In this document: piece after piece, positions 31,766 to 43,620 of the stretch | Layout of the letters: the number at the start of each line of letters is the position of its first letter | Numbering within the stretch: the stretch's first letter is position 1 | From: Steromphala cineraria | Lineage: Eukaryota > Mollusca > Gastropoda > Trochida > Trochidae | Assembly: GCA_916613615.1 (NCBI GenBank) | Contig: OU744725.1 | Location: 70,614,868-70,678,867 of the forward strand | Direction: 5' to 3' | DNA: 64,000 nt | The notes under the pieces: generated by a model | What the model saw: only the letters and a program-made list of their open reading frames with translations | The model's database searches: none | Told to the model about the DNA's origin: nothing | Position numbers and translations under genes: made by a program

Positions 31766-33119
31766 ACCTTGAACAATAAAATCATTTACTTAAGACCCTA
31801 ATGCACTTAACTATTTTAAACGTATCCAAAAGGTTTAAACGTGTTGACTTAACAACCTATACAGCCCAGAATGTATGATAAACACACCTTGCTAATAGCT
31901 GAAGTGGGTATCAAATGAGGGGGGAACAGCTTGCGACAGGAAGAAGGTGGACAAATGGTCAAGCGACTAATGGATGTGTGCCTTTCATTAACGTCCCGAT
32001 TACTTCATTAACCATTTCTAAATATGTTGACAATAGTTATATTCTTATGTCGTATTTAACGTCATTATCTCCAAGTCAAAAGGTAAATCTTTTTTACAAA
32101 AGTCATCCACAAACTAATTAACTCTCGATGTACTTTGAATGGATTTCAGAGATTACTATTCATATAGCTAATGTAGATCACTCAATCCTCATCCTCTCAT
32201 CAGACTGAACAGAAAAACAGTTCCTGCTCTCTTACACTTGTTTAGTCTGAATAACACGTCTGGATAACCACCTTGTAAGGAATCAATTGATGATAGCTTG
32301 GATTATGTTTGTCTCGTTGATTAATTTCCCGTTACATATGGCCTGAATAAATATGCTTCCTGTTTGAAATGTATTCTTCTTTAGGTTAAAGACAAGATGA
32401 AAAGAAGCAGAAAAGCCACATAATTAAGGTGATCAATACCATTTAAAAGACAGGCAACACGCCTACAAGCCTCAATACTAACACAACCGCCTGATTTATG
32501 CCAAGTTTACACGAGGTTTTTAGGTTTATACCTTCATGAACTTAATGAATTTTTAAGTCAATTCTTATTAATAAATAAATACATACCAGATGTTATGAAC
32601 AACATGAAGACGACAAACTGTCAATCAAACCATTACTTAATTTCTAGCCTGCCTTCAATTCGTTCATCAGCCAAGAAGAAATCTCAACGGCATAATACGG
32701 CGTCGTGGCCTTGACATTCCTAGTGTCGAAGTTGTAAACAGAAATTCGCGAATGTGGGATCAGAGAAGAAACTGGCCGGTCACATTATCATAGGTGACAT
32801 ACTTCAGAAAGCTTCAGAAGCTCTTGTACACGGAATACGATCAGACTTAATTCAGTAAAGTTGTACGGTAGACCTTTTTGCGAAATATTGAAACTGTTGA
32901 TGAACTTAACAGCATTTCAATGACCGATCCTCGTGTAACGATTCCGACTGCTCTGTTGATACGAGGAGAGAAAACGACCAGTTGTATTTTTCATCTTGCC
33001 ATGCCACTTATTACGAATTATTTTACATTTTCTATTTGCATCTTGGATCTCCTATATCACAGTTACACGTGCAGCTCCTCCTAGGTTATGTATGATGGAA
33101 AATGTTCAGATACTTTTGA
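31766..33119. other. No recognised gene; possible decayed LINE 5' sequence at the right end
   Basis: From about 32640 short frames appear coding-like (for example LAGHIIIGDILQKASEALVHG near 32773-32830) but have no clear match. Because a LINE RT relic follows at 33120, this may be its upstream part. Weak. Confidence 0.35.
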
Positions 33120-33400
33120 ATAAAACAAGGGGTAGGACAGGGTAGAGTCCTGTCTTCTTGGCTCTTCCTTGTTTTCATAAATGATTTAATAACTGAATTA
33201 AGAGCTGGTGACATTTAGTATATGTATATAAGGTATAAATACACCATCAGGTTTGCTGGCTGATGATAAAACGCTCTTAAGTATCACGCCATCTGGGCCC
33301 CAAAATGCACTCAATATTGTTTCCCAATAGTTCTACTCGATGGGGCTTAACATGCAATGCATCAAGAAGCACTGTGATAGTTTTAAGAAGCTGTGAGCCG
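33120..33400 (+). pseudogene. LINE reverse-transcriptase relic, second family
   Basis: Reads GQGRVLSSWLFLVFINDL (RT block 4, consensus type RQG..LSP.LF..FINDL), then after a break LLADDKTLLS, the YADD palm motif changed to LADD, then MGLNMQ and KKHC in the position of the block following. In-frame stops between blocks show decay. The FINDL form differs from the L1-like fragments at 9495, so this is another LINE clade (CR1/Jockey-type is plausible). Confidence 0.8.
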
Positions 33401-33519
33401 AGAGGAGTTCATTTTTAGACAAAAACGTTAACTTTACAAAAACATTTTAAAAGTTGTTAATCATGACAGACCTTCATATGGTTATGTATCTCCCTATCAA
33501 GTTTGATCAACAGTGTAAC

Positions 33520-33725
33520 GGACTGACGGACGGCGCCCATTTCTAACCCAAAGCCCCCAAATAACAAAAGGCACATCTACATATGCTGGTTATTCCACAT
33601 ACCAAGTTTCATTGAGCTAGGTCTAATACTTTTTTAGTTCTGTTTCGGGACCGAAATGATTACTGAGAGACGGACGGACAGATGTACAGGGCGATGACTA
33701 TATCTCGCGGTATTACATAACGATG
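33520..33725 (+). repeat. ACGG-ended noncoding repeat
   Basis: Contains ACATACCAAGTTTCATTGAG and GAGAGACGGACGGACAG, the same layout as 30481-30960. Confidence 0.55.
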
Positions 33726-34880
33726 GGATGAGCTGCTAAGCAAACCTTTGTTTCATTTCTTTAGTAAATAATGCAATTACCATGCAATATTGCGATTCAA
33801 CCGTCACTCACCCATTCATAATGTAGTTCAAGTAACTGAGAAATAAGTTATACTTACTTAATTAACGATAAAACGTAACATAGGACATGGGTTTATGCAA
33901 TACTGGCGTCAAAAATACAACATGTCTATAGTTCAATATATGTTCTTTTATATAATTTATATTTACCCGATTAAACGTTATGTGTTATAACCCTAATCCA
34001 GTTTGTTTCCAAGCTATAATCGATTACAAAGCAGATACACGAACGAGAAACCTCTTCTCTTATAAATATACAACAGACCTTCTAGTGCTATCATTATCAT
34101 CCTAATTGCTCCTTGAGAGTCAATATATCATTTGTAAAGATACGTATGAGTGCATAAAATCACCTATACAGTATGCCAAATGATGTTGTGCTACACCATA
34201 GTTGAGATAAAACAGGTAATTTAAGGTGAACGGACGAGACACAGTCTTCCTCTGAAGACACATCGATCAGAACGGATACTTTTTCAAGTGATAGGCTACA
34301 GACTAGTGATGTATAGCACAGGTGGAAAATTTGGTTTGTCACGTGAAACTTGTTCGACCATTAACTGAATTACCGAGGTACATCTGTGGAGTACAGACAC
34401 ACTAGTCTTATGGATTACAAACATGGCGTCGTATTGATGGGTTAATGCGTCTTTCTGAAGATACGTATCAATTTACAAGTCATCATTTATAAAGAACACA
34501 TTATTCCAAACATTAATATTTGACTACGAATGTAGTAATTTGATACAACTGCGTAAATATAGAAAGAAACTCCTGGATTCGGAAACGACATCTCTGGCTT
34601 GAAGATAATCGCCGACAAGCAACCCCAGTGACTTAATGTCATCTTTCAAAGCGTTAAGTTTTTGTATTTTCCAAACATCATTGTAATAAAGTATAACGAA
34701 TTAAATGTATATTTACCGATGTGATTTTGCTTCTATTTCCTTTTGGGAAATATATCATAAAACGGTTTGTATCAAAATTACTGTTTTTCTTTTCTCTTTT
34801 AACTGCACATCCAAATATCCATATCCCAAATCTTTAAAAGACACGAATTACTTGTATGACGATAGATTCAAACGTGAAAC
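33726..34880. other. No recognised gene
   Basis: Read in six frames; only short frames without domain features. No structured RNA or repeat recognised. Confidence 0.45.
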
Positions 34881-35005
34881 TTCGCTGAAATTGCACCCAA
34901 ACCTTACTGCGTGTAGAACAGTTCTCTGGTACAGACAAAGTTGCCGAGGCCCTGGTGGGTTTCGGACCAAGGGCCTCCTGATCCGAAGCCGAACGAGCTT
35001 ACCCG
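34881..35005 (-). mobile_element. tRNA-derived SINE, truncated (head and central part)
   Basis: Minus-strand head with the anticodon-region CTTCGGATCAGGAGG and a mutated B box, followed by CAGAGAACTGTTCTACACGC. The 3' conserved domain present in the copies at 42746 and 62388 is missing. Confidence 0.8.
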
Positions 35006-35019
35006 CCCCTCTGATTATT

Positions 35020-36899
35020 AGACTTTAGGATTCTGGTAACAGCTTTTTAGGGTTGCACACAATACACTTTCCTGTTCAAGACCGTGTTGATCTATGGAGC
35101 CGAGAGATCCAACTCGTATATTTACTATTCAAAATATAATTAGAATCAACACAAACAGTTTAAACACAATCTGTCGAAACAATTCATTTGATCGATTATT
35201 CGATTTGTAACGATAGCAGTGGATTAGCTTTGTGATCAAATTACAGTATATGATCTTTATTTGATTTATGTTCGTATCACACACATTCATATTCTATCTG
35301 TTATTCGAATACATATGAAGGTCGTCCTCTCGTTAGCATTTAAATGGAATATATATATATATATATATATACTTAAGCAGGATTTGTGATCAGCTGATAG
35401 AGAAGGCGTTGATTATTTACTGATATACCTGTTGCGAAACAGCCCGTCAGATAAATGAATTATCTGCATTCATAGAATGTTCTGTAATGCAATATATGTC
35501 ATATCCGACCTTTAAAGTAACACAAACCATGTTGCAACTACATGTATTTTGTATAATATTTGAAACGCTGTTGTGTCACAAAGTCAATATTAACATCTCA
35601 CGTTACAAATATATTATATCATTATATAACAAAAATACTGCGACGATTATGCTACATAACGAAATCTTAGTTCATGAAGAAACCTCGTTTAAATTTCTGA
35701 AACACGTCGAATCCCTAGGCACAATGTATACGCTTTCTTAATAGGACGCAACATTATGCTTCCTTATCTCCACGTGACAATATGATATATCAGTTCTTAG
35801 TAGTTATTAATCTTTGCCTACTGACTAGTTCAAATTTTGCTCTTCCTCACGTATTCAGTCCTTGAATTTTCAATAAGACTTTAATCGCAAGAAACTTAGA
35901 ATAATCAATATCTAAATGTATGTAAAAGGGTAACAACACGACATCTCTTATATCGTATCATTTGCCCAGGATGCCAATTTCAACCCAAGGGTAAAATAAT
36001 TTGTTTATGTATCAGGATAGTATTGAGTATTATAAGACAAATGAAATGTTTCAATTATTTGTTTGATCAATGACGAGTCTAGGTGCATCCTCATTTGATC
36101 AATCTATTCCTGGTCTCAAACAAACATGACAGTAATTTTTTATAAGTTAAATAAATTTTTCATTATGCTTATCAGGAGCTGCTTGTGTTGTTTTTGTAAA
36201 TGTTGTAAACAGCGCCACTGAGCAATAACGCGAACATTTATGCATCCTAACACAACATATCAATGAGTGTAAACGTGTGGTGTCACACGTATCAAAGCTT
36301 CCCCTAATTGTCCCCATGATTATCTTAACCCTTCAATATCGATGAATATCGGTTTGACATGTTAGTGTCATCGTCAAACACATGCATGTAAAAATAACTT
36401 GACGATCGAATCAGGTGGTATTACTCTGCCTGTGTACATGACGTTGATCTTCACTAGCAATTAAAACACTTCTTGGTAGACCTTTTCTTAAGATGTTACC
36501 TCAGTACAAAAGACATGAGTAATAAGACATGAATTTTAATGAGTTATTTCTTTCTACATGTATATGACGATATCACCTTTTCATTCTGTTAGATATTTTC
36601 TCTCCAACAGTATGATCAACTTTTGAGTTATTTTATTAGAAAGTTAACATTTAGAGGTTGTTCAAGATGATGTTTAGCTCTCCACATAGTCATTTTGTCT
36701 CCAATCATACTGGTATTTTATTTCAGTCAGGAAAACAATTTGGTTCAGATTTAAGCATATGTTGTTGAAAAACAAATATTCTGATGGTTTTTCTGCGTTC
36801 AACTATATGGGTAAATACTTACATTCACCTTCTTTATGAATACAAACTCATTGTTGTGAATTTCAATTATATTTTCTTTACATATTCCTAACTTTAAGC
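35020..36899. other. No recognised gene; one AT microsatellite
   Basis: (AT)n tract of about 23 bp at 35349-35371. Remaining open frames (for example 35487-35741) show no domain. Confidence 0.45.
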
Positions 36900-37263
36900 T
36901 TAAAGGGGCAGTAGCACGTTTTTTGACAATTTTATATTTTCAATTTTTAACTGATAATTGTAAGTTAATGCTTGATGTAATACTTTGAAAGTGTCAAAAA
37001 TCTCATTACACAAACCAATCATCCTTAAACAGAGAACAAATTATAAAGATTCACATAAAATCCATTGGCAGCCATTTTTGTGTGAACACCTTAAATTCAT
37101 TTTTTGTAAGAAAAGGAATCGCATGGCTTAACTTTACATTACATATTTGATTTATTACTGCTTCATTTACTTTTTATACATTGTCTTTCAATTGGAACCA
37201 TTTTTTTTCATTTCCCTGACATCACCTTATATTCCCCCTAAAAACGTGCTACTGCCCCTTTAA
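36900..37263 (+). mobile_element. TTAAAGGGGCAGTAGCACG-family TIR element, full length (364 bp)
   Basis: TTAAAGGGGCAGTAGCACGT at the left and ACGTGCTACTGCCCCTTTAA at the right are perfect inverted termini. The interior core is shared with the copies at 29402, 53370 and 63047. No ORF. The best-preserved reference copy in the window. Confidence 0.93.
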
Positions 37264-38694
37264 GGGGTGATTTATCTATGTGCATATAAACGGCTGTTGT
37301 AGGATTTGAATAGAAAAAAAGTCCGTCTTATATATTATTTTATGGTAATGACAAACGTTGATGTTAAGGTTTGAGTAAAAGCCTGTCATTTCAAGACATC
37401 TCAGGGACAAAAAGGTGTAAGTCAAAACCTGATATGGAATCAGGCGTTTGAATAACGAATAGTATTCATGTATTTCTAATATACAGTATGAGTACCATGG
37501 CTTAGCAATTTTGTGGACTAGTAAACTAACTGAAGATATGGAGAAAGCAAATATACTTTACGAAAACGCTTTATTTATTTATCTTTTTCATTATATATAT
37601 GTCGTTATCTTCTCAAGAAATGGGTATAGACAAAAATATCTAATATACGATATACACTGTGATCGTGTCTAACAAGACGTAGAAGATGCCCTATAGCTGT
37701 TAAATGTGATCTGTAACTTATTACATCAGTTCCATAGAACGAGTGTCCATAAACCAGGCAGCGCTTGTGATTAGTTTATTAAGACAGAAATATCCCAGAG
37801 CTTTCATAAATAACTCACTTAATATTAATAAATCTGGCACATAAAAAGAAAACATATTCTAACTCAATTATTGTTCGCAGATCGCTATGTAGCACGATTT
37901 CTCAGTTTGCTAGGTTTTAAAAACCCAATTTTCACCAAGATAATCATTTTAATCAAGACAAAGATTTCTTAAATCCATGAAAAAATATCATTCACAGTAT
38001 GCGTTTGCATGTGATTTATATACATATATTATATTTCATATGATTATTATCGAGTGTGCCTTTCATAAAATTTCCTATATTCATAATTCATCAAGTTGCG
38101 CCCTGAGAATAAAAAAAGTTTATCTGTTTTGTAGTTGGTGTTTAATCACAAAAGCTTATGCTCAACGGTAAGGTCATGTAACGTTAAGAGACGCAAGGCT
38201 ATGTGTAAATCCATCATCTCAAACTAGGAACGTCAATCAAGCTTCATTATTTTCGATTTTCGTCACGCACTCACATTACGACAGATGCAGCGGTCTGCAA
38301 AGCCTGCTAATCTAGTGCTGACAGGTGCACGGAGTTCAAATATGCAAGTCAAAAGAACTGAAGATACACTCTAGTAGCATTATCATTTGCAACAACTTTA
38401 AATGTTAGCAGCTTAAAAGAAATTTGTTTAATAGAAGTTTTGTTAAAAAAAACAAGCAAACCTGACATGGAGCTACTGATTCGTGAAATACATGTAATTT
38501 ATAAAAGATTTTTTTTTTAATTATTGAAATTTTGAAAATTTTTTTAATGTATTCGTGAAGCTATTAGCTACCAGGGATATCAACTCTAGAGCATTAACAT
38601 CACTCACTTGAAGGCTGCATCAATTGAATCTGAATTATCTTTTCATTTTTTTACCCAAACTGTGCTCCTCTTAACAAAACTCATTACATAGACG
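37264..38694. other. No recognised gene
   Basis: AT-rich, with homopolymer runs near 38500-38550. No supported ORF. Confidence 0.45.
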
Positions 38695-38796
38695 ATACTT
38701 AATGGTTTTTTTTCCAAATACCAGGTTTATTTTCATCAACTTAACCCATGTCACGAGATGAAATAAACCTGATTTTCGGAAAACTACATTAAGTAT
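38695..38796. repeat. Short inverted repeat (about 40-bp arms)
   Basis: ATACTTAATGG...CCAGGTTTATTTTCATC pairs with GATGAAATAAACCTG...ACATTAAGTAT. The loop is about 20 bp. A miniature foldback element is likely. Confidence 0.75.
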
Positions 38797-39859
38797 TCTA
38801 TTTATTATATGATTTTGAATGACATATGTAAAACTACTTTAAAACTCGATAGTTACCCTCGTTTCATCACATTGTTGAAAGTAGTTTTGGCACCCGAAAC
38901 AGTCACAGTGAACAAATAATATATCGTCACTGTTGCCTGATAGAAAGTTTATCTTACTGATAAAACCCAGTATCGCTGATCAGATAATAAACAAATAAAT
39001 TTATTTCAATATTTGATTCCAACATGTCATTAAGATAGTGTTTGTTTCATGAAAAACATATCTATTAAGTCTTCTTAGCTCATCTTGTAGACTTTAATTT
39101 AAGTAAGTAAGTAGGTTAGTCAAAAATGCCTCAAAAACCTCTGTTTCAATTACATAAGCAATGACAACTATTATGTTCATTAACTTAATCAATTTTATAA
39201 TACGCCGTTCAAATCGTATGCGAGTTAATATTTTTTAATGATACATGCAACTGATATACTGTTCATACTGCTTTATCTTTTTTAAATATTTTAAAAAGAA
39301 ACATTGATTTTCAATAAAGGATTCCACTATTGATAAATGAAGAAGGTCTCATGCCGTATATAAAAAGCAATTTCAAAATCTGAAAAATACATATTTTCGT
39401 AAAAGTCAAAATAAATATGTAGCGAACTTTGTTAACGTGTTTTGTTTTATAAGAACAAAGTGACGAAAAACTTTATTATGAATTTTGAAAATATTAAAGT
39501 ATTTCCAAGTCATGAATATTGGGAGGACGTTGATTTTATTATCGGATTCAAACTGTGTTTTTTTACACTTAACAGCACTAGACATGCAAGTTGAAATCTC
39601 ATCAATTCTAATGAGCTGAATTGACAACACACAGAAGAAAACGAACGAGAAATTATAATTGTTTGCACATCTGTGCAAATATCGGACAGGGAATCTTCGA
39701 CTCACATCAACATCTGTGACGTCAGAATAAAGACAAACAGAGAAAGGAAGGTTTTTAGTCAGTATCGTCTTTGTCCACCTTGTTTTAAGAGACATGTTTG
39801 CAGTCGACACAGGCATTGGAGAAAATTTTGTGAGATTAACTTTTGTTTGAAGTTTGCTG
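38797..39859. other. No recognised gene
   Basis: The 136-codon minus frame at 39406-39816 directly follows the transposase relic downstream but has no transposase or other motif. Its composition looks like noncoding DNA. Confidence 0.4.
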
Positions 39860-40634
39860 TTTGAGAACTTTATCCCACAAATGTTCGATTGGATTCATGT
39901 CGGGCGATTTTCCACCTCCTAGACGATAAATGCGTGACATCCAATCTGAAAAGGTAAGGATGTACCTAGACTCGTCATTGTTAATGAACTCTAGTCAAGG
40001 TCTCCTGACACAATTGGCCCAGTTAGCTGTCCATTGATGTCTGGCCAGTCTGTGAGTTGCAATACAGCAGGGTTATTGGAGAGATGCGGGCACCGGATGT
40101 TGTAAGTAGCGAACCGTCTGCATTCCACATTAGCTTCGTCTTGTTCCAATCACTTTCTTGCAGGTCTCTGTGGCCGGTTATATTAGAAACTGTTTTCAGG
40201 TGCGAGACACAGGAATGACGGGTTCTGCGGGTGGCGCGCGCCCCATGTCGAGGACAATATCTGACTGTTCAAGGTACCTGTAAACATTGTTTTAGTCGAC
40301 AAACAGTGGACGGATTCACATTCAAGTGTCTGGTGCTCATAGCAAGTGCAGCACCGTGCTGAACCAATCCAATGACCTGAAACTTCTGTTCTTCTGCAAG
40401 CGCAACATGTCTGCAGTGTGATTGATCTTCAAACTTGTGCGTACAAGGACAAGGATGCAGTGGGTGAGCGTGCACGGTATATATCTTCCACGTGGTAGCG
40501 ATTGTTCGCCATGCAGAATGTTTGTTTTGATCATTCATGTTCCTGTACCGAAAATAGTCTCGGATAGTAGCTAGACATGAACCCTTCTGACTTCCTTTGA
40601 TCCCTAGGTCCTCAATTCCGTTTCTCTGTGACAT
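39860..40634 (-). pseudogene. Tc1/mariner-type transposase relic with internal deletion
   Basis: On the minus strand a helix-turn-helix block is readable at about 40400-40269 (EEQKFQVIGLVQHGAAL and NPSTVCRLKQCLQ), the N-terminal DNA-binding part of Tc1-like transposases. Further on come DESRYILTFSDW and then, at about 39905-39860, SPDMNPIEHLWDK, the C-terminal catalytic landmark with the third acidic residue. Between DESRYI and SPDMNP the spacing is only about 20 residues where a full transposase has roughly 90-100, so a large piece of the catalytic core is missing; stops and shifts add to the damage. TIRs were not located. Confidence 0.85.
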
Positions 40635-42745
40635 TATATACCATTAGCGTGTCTTCTGCCGTTCAGTATATTACGTCAATTGCATCTTCATTAAAGCAAA
40701 ATTCAAGGGAAAAGGTGAAAATAACGTACTTCCGTAATTGTCAATGATATCAATGTAATGATATCCATTGCCATAAGTTTGTTCAAATTGAAATATAATA
40801 AGCTTAATGATGCTTAATTGGGAGGAGAAATATCATGTTTCATATTTCAAAATGAAATAATTTAAACTTTTTTTAGTCATTTTTATAAGCGGTATGATAA
40901 CTTATCTTGAATAAGAATCTCATGTTCCAGATATTCATTAAACTACGGAAAAAATTCTTCCTGTTTCATTTTTCTTAGAAATGTAGCATGGCAAAAAAAA
41001 AAAAGTTATTCCAACATTATATAAGACTTGTTTTTTTTCGATATTCCTGCTCATTTTTCGCTGATTTTCAATGAAGTCAAAAACGTTATTGACATCCAGA
41101 GAGGTTTGAAAAATGTTTACAATCATAACTTATACATGTACCTTTAACCATCATATTTCGAAATATGGACATTCACACTGTGACGGCAAGATCAAGAGAA
41201 AGGAATTCATAGTTTATTCTTTAGTCATGTTGATATATCTGTAAATTTCAAGAAATTTCAAGACAGGTTACTCTCTATTTAGTAAGTTTTAATGTATAAT
41301 AAATAAATGGCATTTGCTATCCGTGTACCTGATTCGCTGAACACTGTAACAGAAATTCAGGTCATACCTGCATAAACTTAATTTCGTGACGTCACATCCT
41401 ATTTAACCACGCCCCATCACACTTAGCTACGCCCCTAATGACGGAACTATTCGTAAACAAGTTACAAATATCAAATAATATCTTAAAGTGTGTTTGTTGA
41501 AAGTCATAGCTTCATAAAAATACAACCGGTCGTTTTCCCTCTCGGCAGTGCAGTCGTTGCAAGGGGATCGACCATTGAAATGCCGCTTAGTTTGTATACA
41601 GTTTGCTTTGTTTCTGTTGCCATTTTACCATAAACTTAATTCGGTTTGATCTGATTCAAGCTTTATTGTATCATGGCTGGTGAACTACATGTAGTCGTAG
41701 GGGGAACTAAAAACATAATGTAGTTTTGATTGAAATGTTGTCTCTCTCATGTTGTCGAGCTATGAATTCGTTCGCGTAAATAGTGAAGTTCTATTTGTTG
41801 CGAATTTGTTTATTTGGAGCAAATGAACATATTAAAACATCCAGTATTTAAATTTTTAGTTATAAGAATTGACTTCGAAATTTAGTAAGTTGGACGTATA
41901 TGGACGTATAAACTTAAAAACTGCTGTACAAATAGTGTAAATCCGCATAGGTTATTGTTTAGACATGTTGATATATCTTTAACTTTCAAGAAATTTCAAG
42001 AAAGGTTACTCTCTTTTCATAAAGATGTACACTTTCCTGTATGTTTACGTTCTGAACAAATGATCACGCCGTATGTGCACTTACATATCAAGGTAGGTAA
42101 ATAAGGGCTACTTTTTTTTATTTTGACGTTTGCTACCTGTTGGTAGTTGCTCCATGTGACGGAATCATGTTGAACGAATCAAGGATATACACTTTTAGAT
42201 AATATCCATATTTTCCAGACGTTTCCATTTAAATGTGTTGAAATAAATATCTCACTGCACTTCAAAGCTCAAATGAGAGACTAATTCTATAAAAAAAAAT
42301 ATAAAACATTCTATTTTACGAAGTCATGTTAACTTTGGATTTTTTAAATGTCTACCATTTCATAATTTCTTTCATATTCTAAATACATTTCAATTGGAAA
42401 TACCATTTTCATGACATTTCATACGCCTGAAGAACCGTCTTTGTATACAATGATCGACCATTTAACGCAGTTGAAGCAAATAAACAAGACACTTAAAATA
42501 ACAAAAAAAGTCATTTATGTAATAATTCCTTTGTAGTATAATATTCTGACATTTCGTTATTAGCTGACAGTTTACTTCTGTGTAGAAAAGTACTATTATC
42601 CGAGTATGACATTAAACGAAATAGCTTAATAAGTACACAGCATAATAACTCTATATTTGCGTATTTATTCTTGAGGAAATATTCTTGATTATTATTCCAA
42701 TTGCTTGCACATTGAGTTGCAATCATCTTAAATTTCAAAAAGTAG
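40635..42745. other. No recognised gene; a short dispersed direct repeat
   Basis: CATGTTGATATATCT followed by TTTCAAGAAATTTCAAGA and GGTTACTCTCT occurs at about 41227 and 41965, some 730 bp apart in the same orientation. Otherwise featureless and AT-rich. Confidence 0.5.
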
Positions 42746-43033
42746 GTGAGGTGAAATGGGGTTTATCGCCGCTTTTAAGAGTATTTCACTTATATCGCGG
42801 CTGCTAGTATAATTGCAGGGAGAAAGCCCGCAACACTATTATGGCTATGCGTTGCGGTGAAACCTGCGAGCATCGGCTGGAACTAGCAACCATGGGTGGT
42901 ACTGCACTGAAGTTCAGTGTAGCATTGCACCCAAACCTGACTGCGTGTAGAACAGTTCTCTACTGCAGACAAAGTTGCCGAGCCCCTGGCGGGATTCGAA
43001 CCACGGACCTCCTGATCCGAAGCCGAACGCGCC
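42746..43033 (-). mobile_element. tRNA-derived SINE, near full length
   Basis: In SINE orientation (minus): tRNA head with the B box GGTTCGAATCC at about 42992-43002 and CTTCGGATCAGGAGG around the anticodon position, a central part with CAGAGAACTGTTCTACACGC reading, then a 3' domain ending GCGGCGATAAACCCCATTTC and a CACCTCACCT-type tail. The open frames across it (for example 42841-43065) are artefacts that recur in every copy. Confidence 0.9.
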
Positions 43034-43261
43034 CCGCGAATCCCGTCCCCGAAAAATCCATTTGATAAATAATAAATATTAGCATTGAACAATCAATTGT
43101 AATTCTGATGTTCGCTAATAGAATGATTCCAAGATGTATTGTTGATAATATGAATTTCATTTAAACAACCATTTTGCACCCAACTTGTTTTCCGAGATGT
43201 GTAAAAGTCAAAATGATAACACATTATTGTAAGTGATATCTGAAAGTTATCTGAGGAGAAG

Positions 43262-43620
43262 TTAAAAATAGGTTCTAAAGGTTTTGACCCCTGTTTCGGG
43301 TCAAAGGTCAAAACATATACAATTCAGAATCCCCATTGGCCATGGAGTCTACACACAACTTTTCAGCTCTCTAGACCTTTTGGAACTGGAAGAAGAATGA
43401 AGAAGATGGAGAAGATGAAAATAGGTTTTTAATTTTTTTTTGTACCCCTGTGACCCCATTTGGGGTCATGGAGTCACGAAATCTACAATTTAGGATCCCC
43501 ATTTGCCAAGGAGTCTACACATCAAATTTCAGCTCTCTAGAGTCATTGGTTCTGTAGAAGAAGTTGAAAATGTGAAACGTTTACGGATGGACGGATGGAC
43601 GGACGCCATAATTAAAAAAT
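43262..43620 (+). repeat. Two-unit tandem repeat with GGACGGATGGACGG end
   Basis: TTTTGACCCCTGTTTCGGGTCA... and TGTGACCCCATTTGGGGTCA... begin two units about 175 bp apart, each with ATCCCCATT.GCCA.GGAGTC and TTTCAGCTCTCTAGA. The block ends in a GGAC/GGAT microsatellite at about 43585-43603, like the repeats at 30481 and 33520. Confidence 0.75.

Noticed and set aside
39406..39816. 136-codon minus-strand frame
   Set aside because: No domain, composition like noncoding DNA, and it begins beyond the C-terminal landmark of the Tc1 relic.
41390..41460. CpG/GC-box-like promoter (CCACGCCCC, CTACGCCCC)
   Set aside because: No adjacent ORF, exon or other promoter sign; two short motifs are not enough.
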